From positions 62,001 to 126,000 of the forward strand of contig NZ_FQXT01000002.1 in assembly GCF_900130045.1 (NCBI RefSeq): DNA of 64,000 nt, in the 5' to 3' direction. A program made the translations under genes and the position numbers. Below are positions 27,515-36,675 of this stretch, one piece after another; the first letter of the stretch is position 1; each line of letters opens with the position of its first letter. This stretch comes from Leeuwenhoekiella palythoae (lineage in GTDB: Bacteria > Bacteroidota > Bacteroidia > Flavobacteriales > Flavobacteriaceae). Under the pieces are notes generated by a model. It was not told where the DNA came from. It ran no database searches and worked only from the letters and a program-made list of their open reading frames with translations.

Positions 27515-28156
27515 TTGAAAACGATAACTTCTGTTGTTGAACAACTTATAAAACATCAACCCTATACCGAAGATGCTTTGATGCGCAAGATCATTAACTA
27601 CAGTGCCCTTGCCGAAGATTTTCAGCCACGCATAGAAAAAGAACTGGGTAAACCGGTTAATGTGGGTTCCATTGTAATGGCATTGCGCCGTTATTATCCT
27701 CAAAAGCGCGTAGATGAGCGTATGATGCGCGATCTGGGAGATATTGTCGTGCGCAGCGGGATTACTGACTTTACCTTTCTCAACTCCAATACGATTTTAG
27801 AGAGTCAGTCTAAGCTTTTAGAAGAAACCAAGACCATTCCTAAAGCCTATTTAACGTATTCCAGTACGTTTCACGAGAGTAATATTTTGGTTTCAAATGA
27901 CTTGACAGACCTTGTAGAGCGCTGTTTTCAAGATGAAACCTGTGTGATGGTCAAGCACGATCTTTCTTCGCTTTCTATCGCACTTCCCGCAAATAACTCT
28001 AAAACCGTCGGACTTTACTTTTATATATTCAAGTTACTCGCGTATGAAGGAATTCCCATTTTTGAAGCTATTTCCACCTCAAACTACTTTACCCTTTTTC
28101 TTGAAAAGGAATACGTAAATCAAGCTTTTGCTTTGGTTAACGAAATTAAAGGCTAA
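27515..28156 (+). CDS. Stand-alone ACT-domain-like protein beside aspartate kinase
   Basis: A 213-residue protein. The C-terminal third (VMVKHDLSSLSIALP, then GLYFYIFKLLAYEGIPIFEAIS and TLFLEKEYVNQAFALV) reads like the ACT domain of aspartokinases. The N-terminal half (LMRKIINYSALAEDFQPRIEKELGKPVNVGSIVMALRRYY) looks like a winged-helix DNA-binding fold. There is no kinase domain. The start is TTG, because no upstream ATG is in frame after the putative promoter. An amino-acid-responsive regulator is a reasonable inference, given the divergent aspartate kinase, but it is untested. Confidence 0.65.
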   Translation: MKTITSVVEQLIKHQPYTEDALMRKIINYSALAEDFQPRIEKELGKPVNVGSIVMALRRYYPQKRVDERMMRDLGDIVVRSGITDFTFLNSNTILESQSKLLEETKTIPKAYLTYSSTFHESNILVSNDLTDLVERCFQDETCVMVKHDLSSLSIALPANNSKTVGLYFYIFKLLAYEGIPIFEAISTSNYFTLFLEKEYVNQAFALVNEIKG

Positions 28157-28160
28157 AAAA

Positions 28161-28188
28161 AATCCCGAAAGCAATGGCTTTCGGGATT
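28161..28188 (-). terminator. Terminator of the M13 peptidase gene
   Basis: A 12-bp perfect stem (AATCCCGAAAGC at 28161-28172 against 28177-28188) with a 4-nt loop. The long T-run is on the minus strand, so it mainly stops the peptidase transcript; it may also limit read-through from the convergent ACT-like gene. Confidence 0.85.
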
Positions 28189-28210
28189 CTGTATTTAGAT
28201 AAACATCGTA

Positions 28211-30274
28211 TTACCAAATGCGTACGCGGTCTTCTTCCGGTACAAACATAGGATCACCTTCTTTGATATTAAAGGCTTCGTAAAATGCATCAATATTCTG
28301 AAGTGGCACATATGCGCGATACATTCCCGGAGAGTGCGGATCTGTTTTAATACGTGTACGTAATGCGTCATCCCGCATTTTAGTACGCCAGATCGTCGCC
28401 CAGCTGATAAAGAAACGCTGTTCTGGAGTAAAACCATCAATGTTCTCTGGTCTTCCGTTTTTCTCATAGAATTTTTGCAAACCGGTATAAGCAGCTAGTA
28501 AACCGCCAAGATCACCAATGTTCTCTCCTAAAGTGAACTTCCCGTTGATGTACAAGCTGTCTGCAACCTCGATATTGCTATATTGCTCTGCTAAGGCCCC
28601 ACTACGAGCAGTAAAGGCTTCAAGATCTGCATCAGACCACCAGTTCTTTAAGTTTCCGTCGCCGTCAAAACGCGCTCCACTATCATCAAAAGCATGTGAT
28701 ATCTCGTGCCCTATTACGGCTCCGATTCCACCGTAATTTACAGCTTCATCTGCTTGATAATTATAGAATGGAGGCTGTAAAATTGCCGCCGGAAAAACAA
28801 TCTCATTAAATGAAGGATTGAAATACGCATTTACCGTTTGCGGCGACATTCCCCATCTGGTCTTATCTACCGGCTCTTTATAATCTGCATTATTCTTGTC
28901 AAGAGACCAGCTTCCGTAAGCCAGCATATTTTCAAAATAGCCTTGTTCTGCATCGATCTCAAGCGTAGAATAATCCTCCCATTTGTCAGGGTAACCTATT
29001 TTTACCGTGAACTTGTTAAGCTTTTCAATGGCCTGAACTTTCGTAGAGTCAGTCATCCATTCAAGTGCATTGATACGGTCTCTGAAGGCTTCCTTGATAT
29101 TTGCGATCATTGCCTCGGCTTTTTCTTTCGCCTCCGGCGGAAACACTTTATCTACATACAATTTACCTACAGCTTCTCCTAAAGTACCATCTACTGTGGC
29201 AAGAGCGCGCTCGTCTGCAGGTTTTTGTTTTGGTGTTCCATTAAGTGTTTTGCTATAGAATTCCCAATTAGCATATTCTAAGTCGGTTGTCAATTTATCT
29301 GACCACGAATTCAAAGTTGCCCAACGCATAAGTAGCTTTAAATCTTCTAAAGAAGTCTTTGTAAGCACATTTTGCAACGCGCTCATATATTTAGGCTGAA
29401 GCACGATCACTGTATCTACTTCTTTAGCAAGACCTTGATTTTCAAAAAAGACTTCCCAGTTAACCGCCGGTGTGATTTTCTGTAACTCAGCAACGCTCTT
29501 TGGATTATTGAGGTTACGTGCGTCACGCTGTTCAACTTTATCTAATTTAGGCTCGGCTAATTTCGTTTCTAACGCAAGAATGCGCTCTGCTTCTTCTTTT
29601 GCAGTAGCTGCATCATCACCCGCATATTCTAGTACCCAGCTAATGTATTCTTTGTACTGCTCGCGAATTTCTTTAGACTTCTCATCTTGCTCGATGTAGT
29701 AATCACGATCAGGCAATCCTAATCTTCCCGGAGCAATATACCCGGCATTCATCTTACTGTTTGAAAAATCTGAAAATACTCTGAAGTTAAAAAATGGAGT
29801 TCCGGTACCATTGCGCAATTGTCCTACACGCTGAATATCGGCCACCGAAGCTATAGATGCAATGCTGTCTAATGCAGGTTGAAGCGGTTGAAGTCCGGCT
29901 TCATTACGTGCAACCGTGTCTAACTCGCTTTCATATAGGGCAAGTGCTTTGGCCTGATCTGAGTCTGCGGCATACGTGTTGCTTTTACGCGCATCATTAA
30001 TGATGGTTAAAACATCCTCACGTGTTGTTTTACGCAATACACTAAAGCCTCCCCACACCGATTCTTCTTCAGGAATCTCTGTGGCTTTCATCCAATTTCC
30101 ATTTACAAAATTGTAAAAGTCATCTTGCGGCTTCACTAAAGTATCCATATTAGCCATATCGAGCGCCGGTATTTTGGCCTCGGCTACGGCATCAGTTTTT
30201 GACTCTTGTTTACACGCGGTCAAACTTAAAATCCCGAGAGAAACCGGGACAATCATTTTAAACATTGAATTCAT
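28211..30274 (-). CDS. M13-family zinc metallopeptidase (neprilysin/PepO-like lipoprotein)
   Basis: A 687-residue exported peptidase. A lipoprotein signal ends at LSLTAC (Cys near residue 21). The M13 domain has the zinc site GHEISHAFDD near residue 525, GENIGDLGGL with the third ligand and catalytic Asp near residue 590, and a C-terminal DRVRIW that ends the family. M13 enzymes cut small peptides outside the cytoplasm. The next minus-strand gene upstream lies 33 bp away, so they may form a unit. Confidence 0.93.
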   Translation of the reverse strand: MNSMFKMIVPVSLGILSLTACKQESKTDAVAEAKIPALDMANMDTLVKPQDDFYNFVNGNWMKATEIPEEESVWGGFSVLRKTTREDVLTIINDARKSNTYAADSDQAKALALYESELDTVARNEAGLQPLQPALDSIASIASVADIQRVGQLRNGTGTPFFNFRVFSDFSNSKMNAGYIAPGRLGLPDRDYYIEQDEKSKEIREQYKEYISWVLEYAGDDAATAKEEAERILALETKLAEPKLDKVEQRDARNLNNPKSVAELQKITPAVNWEVFFENQGLAKEVDTVIVLQPKYMSALQNVLTKTSLEDLKLLMRWATLNSWSDKLTTDLEYANWEFYSKTLNGTPKQKPADERALATVDGTLGEAVGKLYVDKVFPPEAKEKAEAMIANIKEAFRDRINALEWMTDSTKVQAIEKLNKFTVKIGYPDKWEDYSTLEIDAEQGYFENMLAYGSWSLDKNNADYKEPVDKTRWGMSPQTVNAYFNPSFNEIVFPAAILQPPFYNYQADEAVNYGGIGAVIGHEISHAFDDSGARFDGDGNLKNWWSDADLEAFTARSGALAEQYSNIEVADSLYINGKFTLGENIGDLGGLLAAYTGLQKFYEKNGRPENIDGFTPEQRFFISWATIWRTKMRDDALRTRIKTDPHSPGMYRAYVPLQNIDAFYEAFNIKEGDPMFVPEEDRVRIW

Positions 30275-30307
30275 ATAATAATATAAAAATAAAGGGGTTA
30301 TGTAAAT

Positions 30308-30808
30308 TTAATTTGCTCGAAACACTTTGATCAAAGCATCATCGTGCGTTTTTTTAAGCTGGGTGAGTTCGTCAACATTTTCATTAGGAACAGCAATAGA
30401 CAGCACATAATGCTGTACTTTCCATTCTTTACCGTCCAAAAGCATCACTCCTGAACCGCGGCAAATTCCCATTTGCGTATCAAGTAATTCATCAAACCAA
30501 GCCATCTTGGCCTTTTTAGGATGATAAATGGTGCGCTCCAGTGTACTGAAACTCCACGCCTTTCCACGATCAAAGTAGGGTTTCGAAAATGCTTTAAACT
30601 GATCTAACTGCCAGTTTTCTTCGGCGTCTGTACCAATAAAAACAGCATCTTCAGTCATTAAATCAAAATACGCATCAAAATCTGCGTCTGCCGCAGCTTT
30701 ATGCCAAGCCTCAAGCTGGGTGTTGATGGCCATTTCTATTTTGTCTTGTTTTTGGGCGGTAAGACTTATCGTGCTTAAAAGCAAAAGTCCTAGAAAGAGA
30801 TGTTTCAT
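30308..30808 (-). CDS. Exported SnoaL/DUF4440-like protein
   Basis: A 166-residue protein with a cleavable signal (MKHLFLGLLLLSTISLTAQ) and an NTF2-like fold suggested by QLEAWHKAAADADFDAYFDLMTEDAVFIGTDAEENW and the later VQHYVLSIAVPN. NTF2-like folds bind small ligands or act as simple hydrolases, but no active site can be assigned here. It lies 33 bp from the M13 peptidase gene and 9 bp downstream of the 30818 lipoprotein gene, so all three are probably one transcript. Confidence 0.78.
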   Translation of the reverse strand: MKHLFLGLLLLSTISLTAQKQDKIEMAINTQLEAWHKAAADADFDAYFDLMTEDAVFIGTDAEENWQLDQFKAFSKPYFDRGKAWSFSTLERTIYHPKKAKMAWFDELLDTQMGICRGSGVMLLDGKEWKVQHYVLSIAVPNENVDELTQLKKTHDDALIKVFRAN

Positions 30809-30817
30809 AAGAAATTT

Positions 30818-31414
30818 TTAATTAACAGGAACGCGGTTTGCGCGCAACAAGCTGTCTTTGCGCACTTGCGTAGAGTCGCGTACCGCAGAAAGTGAATCAG
30901 CCTCAACCTCATATTGCTCCAGAAGTTCTTCAATAGACTTTTGAAATTTAAGATTGATCTGCAGTTTAAGGTTTTGAAACGCGTTATACAGTTCAGTTGC
31001 TTCTTTATAATAAGATACGGTATCCACCTCGAGTTTTGAAGCTTCTTGAATGGTGGTATTCATCTTTGTAAAAAGCACCGTAAGTCTGGAGCGCATCGCA
31101 TTATTTACGAGACTGTCATTTACCTTAGATTGAGCCAAACTTGCGGTACTGATCCAATCTTCGCCATTCACTCTTAAATACTGAATTCTAACCGTATCAA
31201 GAGCAGCTATATGAGCCTGAAGTTCCGGAAAACTTTCCCAACCTTCAATTGCCGTTACCGCAGCAGGAGTAAGTGCAATATTGCCTTTTTTATTTTCATC
31301 AAAGTTGACTTGTAGCGTATCAGTTGCATTGCGCGGATTCACAGTAACTTTCGTTTCTTCTTTACAAGAAAAAAGCATCAATACAAGCAGTAGTGCGGTA
31401 GCGTAAAACTTCAT
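30818..31414 (-). CDS. Helical lipoprotein of unknown function (cluster member 1)
   Basis: A 198-residue lipoprotein with signal MKFYATALLLVLMLFSC; the start was chosen at this ATG because ten extra residues upstream would break the signal. The mature part is mostly helical with heptad-like Leu, Ile and Val spacing. It has a GWESFPELQAHIAAL region and a predicted coiled coil near LQINLKFQKSIEELLEQYEVEAD. The same layout (Trp-containing segment then long helices) occurs in the next two lipoproteins on this strand, suggesting distant paralogues. Function unknown. Confidence 0.7.
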   Translation of the reverse strand: MKFYATALLLVLMLFSCKEETKVTVNPRNATDTLQVNFDENKKGNIALTPAAVTAIEGWESFPELQAHIAALDTVRIQYLRVNGEDWISTASLAQSKVNDSLVNNAMRSRLTVLFTKMNTTIQEASKLEVDTVSYYKEATELYNAFQNLKLQINLKFQKSIEELLEQYEVEADSLSAVRDSTQVRKDSLLRANRVPVN

Positions 31415-31447
31415 AGTTTCAAATGTACACAAAGGTACGCACAAAAA

Positions 31448-31469
31448 AAGCTCCTTGTTTAGGGAGCTT
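31448..31469 (-). terminator. Intrinsic terminator
   Basis: A 7-bp stem (AAGCTCC at 31448-31454, GGAGCTT at 31463-31469) with the T-run on the minus strand. It separates the lipoprotein at 31495-31938 from the next gene downstream. Confidence 0.7.
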
Positions 31470-31494
31470 ACTTATTTATTCTTCTTTTTCACAA

Positions 31495-31938
31495 TTATAA
31501 GGTGCGGTTGAGTTCTTTATTTAGCGTATCAAAAGCTTGAACGATCGTCTCAATATGATTCTGTACAATACGCTCCCGCATTTCGTTGCGGTTGACTTCT
31601 GTATAGAACTGATTAATTCTAGTATCTACTTTTTCAACGCGATTTTTGATCTCTGGAGTTTCAATAGCATCAGGGATTTGTAAGATCATTGCGTTGCAAT
31701 TATTGGCCATCTTATCCATAAAATCTATTGCGTTGAGCGCATTAGTATTTTCGATCATAGCAATATTGCGTTTAAGTGCCCAGTAGCCGTCCCAGTCTTT
31801 AATCATTTCTTTGACATTAGGTTCTAATTCTTCTACATGAGCTTTGATCGCAAAATCTTGCGTTGTGGAAGAAGCGCCTTTTTTACAGGACACGCACAGC
31901 ACCACACAAAGTAGTATTTGAAGCAGGTAATATTTCAT
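31495..31938 (-). CDS. Helical lipoprotein of unknown function (cluster member 2)
   Basis: A 147-residue lipoprotein whose signal ends at LCVSC (Cys near residue 18). The start was moved to the ATG giving MKYYLL so that the signal is normal. The mature part is nearly all helical, with IKDWDGYWALKRNIAMIEN matching the Trp region of its neighbours and a C-terminal FDTLNKELN echoing YQDLNEELK in the 32111 gene. It has its own terminator. No domain recognised. Confidence 0.7.
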   Translation of the reverse strand: MKYYLLQILLCVVLCVSCKKGASSTTQDFAIKAHVEELEPNVKEMIKDWDGYWALKRNIAMIENTNALNAIDFMDKMANNCNAMILQIPDAIETPEIKNRVEKVDTRINQFYTEVNRNEMRERIVQNHIETIVQAFDTLNKELNRTL

Positions 31939-32066
31939 TGCATTGGGGATTAACATTGCAAATTTATGACAGTCAATCGCTTATATAAAGTTGCGTAGCT
32001 TAAAGTATTGCTAAAACTTTATTGAATTTGCGGCAATGCTACTAAAAAATTAACAAATACAAAAAA

Positions 32067-32088
32067 AGGCCTCCTATTTAGAGGCCTT
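32067..32088 (-). terminator. Intrinsic terminator
   Basis: An 8-bp GC-rich stem (AAGGCCTC at 32067-32074, GAGGCCTT at 32081-32088), with the T-run on the minus strand. It ends the lipoprotein gene at 32111-32680. Confidence 0.8.
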
Positions 32089-32110
32089 CTTTATTAAATT
32101 TTCTATCGTA

Positions 32111-32680
32111 TTACGATGCTTTTTTAGTCATCGTTTCTTTCAACTCTTCATTAAGGTCTTGATACGCTTCAACAAGTTCTTCTACTTGGTTATCAATTTT
32201 TGAGGTTTCAACACCCGGTTGCTCTACAACGCGTCTCAAATCTGCCACTTCTTCTCTGATATCCTTAATATCCTCCTGAACCTCTTCGGTTAATAGGCTA
32301 GCAGGTATCGTACTTTCAAGAGCTGTGGTTTCATTTTCTAATTGTGTGATATAATCTGTAATTTCTTCTTCAGGAACTTCTTTAAGTTCAAGCTTGCCTA
32401 GGCTTCCAGAGAACGTCTGATATTCTAACCAGCCGTCAAAATCAAGCTTTTTGTCAGCGTCAGCTTCAACACCTTCCCAATCTATCTCGTAGTTTTCGGG
32501 CATGGTAGGTTTTTTTGGCGTAACTACAGCATCTGCGTAACGCGCCTTTTCAGGAGCTGTGCTATCTACAACCTGCACCTCTTGGTTTTCTTCAACTTGT
32601 GCTTCTTTATCTTTATCTGTTTTACAGCTTGCAAGTGATGCGATCAACAAAGCGCTCACTGCGATTTTTATTGTTTTCAT
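32111..32680 (-). CDS. Helical lipoprotein of unknown function (cluster member 3)
   Basis: A 189-residue acidic lipoprotein with signal MKTIKIAVSALLIASLASC. The mature N-terminus is low-complexity and acidic, followed by FDGWLEYQTFSGSLGKLEL and two long helices ending in VEELVEAYQDLNEELKETM. This resembles the two lipoproteins downstream in layout and in the final LN-E-L motif. It has its own terminator, and a promoter presumably lies in the 200 bp upstream. Function unknown; an envelope stress or cell-surface structural role would be guesswork. Confidence 0.7.
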   Translation of the reverse strand: MKTIKIAVSALLIASLASCKTDKDKEAQVEENQEVQVVDSTAPEKARYADAVVTPKKPTMPENYEIDWEGVEADADKKLDFDGWLEYQTFSGSLGKLELKEVPEEEITDYITQLENETTALESTIPASLLTEEVQEDIKDIREEVADLRRVVEQPGVETSKIDNQVEELVEAYQDLNEELKETMTKKAS

Positions 32681-32886
32681 AAGTAGTTATCATTTAATTG
32701 AAGAACAAATTTAGCAGCGAAAAGCATCCGTTTATAAAGCGATACGATAAATTATACTTAAACTTTTGGTTTGATTTTAACGTGCTACGGCTCTATTGTT
32801 AAAGCGAAATAGCAGAACGTTAATTTTATTAGAAACTGCTTGACATTAGAAAGTGATTCGTTTAAATTATACTAAAAACTTTTGCT

Positions 32887-33168
32887 ATGAGTACCGAAAA
32901 CTTATCAGATCGAGAATTAGATAGAATTATTGAAATGGCGTGGGAAGATCGCACAACCTTTGATGCTATTGAATTTCAGTTTGGTTTAAAAGAACAAGAG
33001 GTGATAGAACTTATGCGTCGTGAAATGAAACCTTCTAGTTTTAGAATGTGGCGCGCTCGAGTACAAGGTAGAGCTACCAAGCACGCGGCCAAAAGAACTT
33101 TTGAAAAAGGCACTTTTAAAAGCTCCCGACAAAAGCAGATCACCCACAATAAAATCAGCAAACGATAA
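32887..33168 (+). CDS. DUF2805 (TIGR03643) family protein
   Basis: A 93-residue basic protein. SDRELDRIIEMAWEDRTTFDAIEFQFGLKEQEVIELMRREMK is the diagnostic TIGR03643 region, which reads like a helix-turn-helix, and RMWRARVQGRATKHAAKR adds a basic tail. The family is widespread in Bacteroidota and Proteobacteria but uncharacterised; DNA binding is likely from the fold. It stands alone. Confidence 0.85.
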   Translation: MSTENLSDRELDRIIEMAWEDRTTFDAIEFQFGLKEQEVIELMRREMKPSSFRMWRARVQGRATKHAAKRTFEKGTFKSSRQKQITHNKISKR

Positions 33169-33539
33169 TCTATTCCTGTCACTGTAGATATTAGATTTCC
33201 GGACAAATCTACTAGAAGTATATTTTTTTTAAAAATGCTTCTAAACGCGCCAAAGACTAATTTTCTGCAACAGTATTTTTAAAAGACTGTCATTTATTGA
33301 CGGTTTTTTAGTTTTTTGGCTAATAATTCTCATCAATTAGAATCTTATTACAACGATATCGTATTAATTAGTGTTAAAATCCTTAACTAATAAATACGAT
33401 AGTATAACAATGGGTTAACATTTACATAACAGAGGCGATTTAGTACCGCTATTTTCGAAAACGTCGAATTGGTCGATTCGATTTGGTAAAAAAGTAAAAC
33501 GTTTTGCCACCGAAAATTTCTATTAACTAAATCACTAAC
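33169..33539. promoter_or_regulatory. 371-bp intergenic region upstream of the susC-like gene
   Basis: No gene is visible. The region is AT-rich and holds a 10-bp palindrome ACGATATCGT at 33353-33362 and a short inverted repeat GTTAA-N5-TTAAC near 33374-33388, each a possible protein-binding site. A perfect Bacteroidota promoter was not found. The length suggests control of the SusC/SusD pair from here, but no regulator gene lies beside it. Confidence 0.4.
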
Positions 33540-36500
33540 ATGAAAATCAAAACAAAAGGATTTCTAATGCTCTTTTTTGCATTAGTTGTACAGATGGCCC
33601 TTGCGCAAACGCAAACAATCACAGGTACCGTAGTTGACGATACCGGATTGCCTTTACCGGGTGCATCTGTGGTTATTAAAGGTACAAGCACAGGTACCTC
33701 AACCGACTTTGACGGAAATTTTAGCCTTAACGCGTCTACCGGAGATATACTTGTAGTAAGCTTTATGGGTTTTAATGATCAAGAAATACCCGTTACAGAA
33801 GAGACAACATATTCTATAAGCCTGAAATCAGGAGAAAGCCTTGATGAGGTCGTTGTTACAGCAAATGGGATTAAACGTGAGAAAAAGAGTCTTGGTTATT
33901 CACAACAATCTATAGATGGTTCTTCTGTAGTTCAAGCAAAAGATACTGATATCAACAGCGCTCTTGCAGGAAAGATCGCAGGGGTTCAGCTCATTGGTTC
34001 ACCAAGTTCTACTTTTGACAATGCTTTAATACGATTAAGAGGAGAAACTGGAGTACTTTATGTAGTGGATGGTGTAAAAATCTATTCGGTTTCTGATATC
34101 AACATGGAAGATGTAGCCGACATCTCTGTTCTTAAAGGTGTTGCCGGTACAGCTCTTTATGGTACAGAAGCGCGTAACGGTGCTGTTATCATCACCACAA
34201 AATCAGCTAAAAACGGAGAAACGAGAATCTCTATTGACGAAGCAGTTTCTATGTCTTCTCTTTATCTGTTGCCGGAATATCAAAATCAGTACGGTGGTGG
34301 GTACTCTCAAGAGTTTTCAACTTTTGAAGGTCAATTAACCCCTAACTATTCTGCAGATGAATCTTGGGGTCCTGAACTTGATGGAACCCTTGTAAGACAT
34401 TGGGATAGTTGGATTCCTAATTCTGACACCTACGGCGAACTAAGACCTTGGTCTGCAAATCCTGATAACGTAAGAGACTTTTATGAAACAGCAACTACTA
34501 ACAACCTTACGTTCTCTTTACTAAAAGGAGGAGACGATTATAATATTAAAACTACGATCAACAATCTTAAGACGTCGTTGATCACTCCAAACACAAACAG
34601 AGAGCAGACTACAGTTTCTTTTAAAGGATCTTATAATGTAGCTCCTAAATTAAAATTCAACGGAAACTTTAACTATCAGTATCGATTAACAGACAATTTC
34701 CCTGTACAAGGTTATGGTAGTATCGGTTCTAACTTCAACCAGTGGTGGCAACGTCAATTAGACATTAACCGTCTAAAAAATTACAGACAAAACGGGCAAG
34801 TTTATTCTTGGAATATGAAGTCTGCTTCAGATCCAACACCACTATACTGGAACTCTCCTTATTTTGATGTTTATGAAAACACCAATTCTCAAATCAAAAA
34901 TGCAGTGTATGGTAGTATTGGTTTAGAATATGAATATGACGAGCACTTGAGCGGTCTTGTAGATCTTCGTCGCACATTTAACAGCTATGAGTATGAAAGC
35001 AAAACAGGTTGGTACGGTTTAAGTCAGCCAGGCTATTCTGAAAATACGACGACGAATGAGTTTAACGAATTGTACACACAAATCAACTATGAGAACAAAT
35101 TTGGCGCTTTTGATGTAGTGGCAAACGTAGGTGCACAATGGAATCAAAGAAAATATTCTTACATAGGCGCCAACACCACAGGTGGACTGCAAATTCCAGA
35201 TTATTACAGCATCAGAACTTCGGTTGGAAACATTAATTATTCGAGAGATCACTCTTCAGAAAAGAACTATTCAATGTTTGCTACTGCTTCCATTGGTTAT
35301 GAAAACTATTTGTATTTAGACGGTTCTTACAGAAAAGAGTGGAGCTCTACTGCAGATGTAAATGACAACAGTGTAGATACCTACGGGGTTTCAGGAAGTT
35401 TCATTTTTACTAATGTTCTTGAGAACAATGACGTATTAAGCTTCGGTAAACTTCGTGCCGGTCTGGCGCAAGCTCCATCATTTCCGGGAGTATACGCCTT
35501 AAACAACACCTATTCTATTCAGAATTCTTACGAAGACAAGCTAAGCATCTCTACTCCTAATACATTAGCTAACCTTACGCTTAAAGGAGGAATTCGTGAA
35601 GAAAAAGAATTAGGTACAGAGCTTCGTTTCTTTGGAAACCGCATAGGCCTTGACTTTACGTATTTCGCTCGTAAAGACAGTGAGCTTCCTTCATCATTGA
35701 CCATTAATGGTGCAACAGGATATACTGCAACTACCGGAAACGAGTCAATCACTAAAACTAACGGTTGGGAATTAGGAATTACCGCAACGCCGTTTGACGG
35801 ACCTGATTTTAGATGGAATATGGCCTTTAACATCGCCAACTACAATAAGAAAGTGGTTAAGATCAATGATCTTACAGATCAGACCTTATTAGCTAGCGTT
35901 TGGAGAGGTTATTTATACGCAGATGAAGGTGACGATTGGGGTAATATTTATGGTTACAAATGGCAGCGTGATGAAGATGGCAACATTCTTTTAAACGAAG
36001 CAGGAACCCCACAATACACCAATGCTATCGAGAAGATCGCAAACATTCAGCCTGATTTCACGGGTGGTTTCAACAACCAAATGTCGTACAAGAACTTTGA
36101 TTTAAACTTCTCTTTTGACTTTCAAAAAGGCGGAAAATTCTATTCGGTTACAAAAATGTTTAACGCGAGTTCAGGGGTAGGTATTCAGACCGTAGGTACT
36201 AACGACTTAGGTAACCCAATACGTGATGTCGTAATTGATGCCAGCGGAAACGAAGTGACTTCTGTAAACGTGAACAACGCGCAAAGCTCTTCTGGAGGTA
36301 TTCGTGTAGATGGCGCAGATGCGACTACAGGCGAACTCGTTTCATACTATGTGAATCCTAGAACGTACTTCGGAAATCTATATGGTGTTGTTGAAGAGTG
36401 GCTTTATGATGCTTCATATATCAAATTAAGACAAGCTTCTCTAGGCTATAATTTCCCAAAATCTATGATCGAAAATCTTCCTTTTGAAAATGTGAAAGTA

Positions 36501-36662
36501 AGTGTTTACGCAAACAACCTTTGGCTTATTTATTCTAGCGTAAAAGGAATTGACCCTTCTGAAATTGAAGATTATTATTCTAGTGGAAACGCCCGTTGGG
36601 TAGAAGCAGGACAAAATCCAAGTCAAAGAACCTTTGGTATGGATATTAAACTAACCTTCTAG
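33540..36662 (+). CDS. SusC/RagA-family TonB-linked outer-membrane protein
   Basis: A 1040-residue outer-membrane receptor. It begins with a signal peptide (MKIKTKGFLMLFFALVVQMALAQ), then a CarboxypepD_reg-like domain (ITGTVVDDTGLPLPGASVVIKG), a TonB box region near LDEVVVTANG, a plug domain, and a large barrel ending at MDIKLTF. SusC proteins import nutrients bound by their SusD lipoprotein, here encoded 13 bp downstream. No glycoside hydrolase, sigma/anti-sigma pair or SusR-like sensor is nearby, so the substrate cannot be deduced. Confidence 0.93.
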   Translation: MKIKTKGFLMLFFALVVQMALAQTQTITGTVVDDTGLPLPGASVVIKGTSTGTSTDFDGNFSLNASTGDILVVSFMGFNDQEIPVTEETTYSISLKSGESLDEVVVTANGIKREKKSLGYSQQSIDGSSVVQAKDTDINSALAGKIAGVQLIGSPSSTFDNALIRLRGETGVLYVVDGVKIYSVSDINMEDVADISVLKGVAGTALYGTEARNGAVIITTKSAKNGETRISIDEAVSMSSLYLLPEYQNQYGGGYSQEFSTFEGQLTPNYSADESWGPELDGTLVRHWDSWIPNSDTYGELRPWSANPDNVRDFYETATTNNLTFSLLKGGDDYNIKTTINNLKTSLITPNTNREQTTVSFKGSYNVAPKLKFNGNFNYQYRLTDNFPVQGYGSIGSNFNQWWQRQLDINRLKNYRQNGQVYSWNMKSASDPTPLYWNSPYFDVYENTNSQIKNAVYGSIGLEYEYDEHLSGLVDLRRTFNSYEYESKTGWYGLSQPGYSENTTTNEFNELYTQINYENKFGAFDVVANVGAQWNQRKYSYIGANTTGGLQIPDYYSIRTSVGNINYSRDHSSEKNYSMFATASIGYENYLYLDGSYRKEWSSTADVNDNSVDTYGVSGSFIFTNVLENNDVLSFGKLRAGLAQAPSFPGVYALNNTYSIQNSYEDKLSISTPNTLANLTLKGGIREEKELGTELRFFGNRIGLDFTYFARKDSELPSSLTINGATGYTATTGNESITKTNGWELGITATPFDGPDFRWNMAFNIANYNKKVVKINDLTDQTLLASVWRGYLYADEGDDWGNIYGYKWQRDEDGNILLNEAGTPQYTNAIEKIANIQPDFTGGFNNQMSYKNFDLNFSFDFQKGGKFYSVTKMFNASSGVGIQTVGTNDLGNPIRDVVIDASGNEVTSVNVNNAQSSSGGIRVDGADATTGELVSYYVNPRTYFGNLYGVVEEWLYDASYIKLRQASLGYNFPKSMIENLPFENVKVSVYANNLWLIYSSVKGIDPSEIEDYYSSGNARWVEAGQNPSQRTFGMDIKLTF

Positions 36663-36675
36663 AAACAAAATTATT

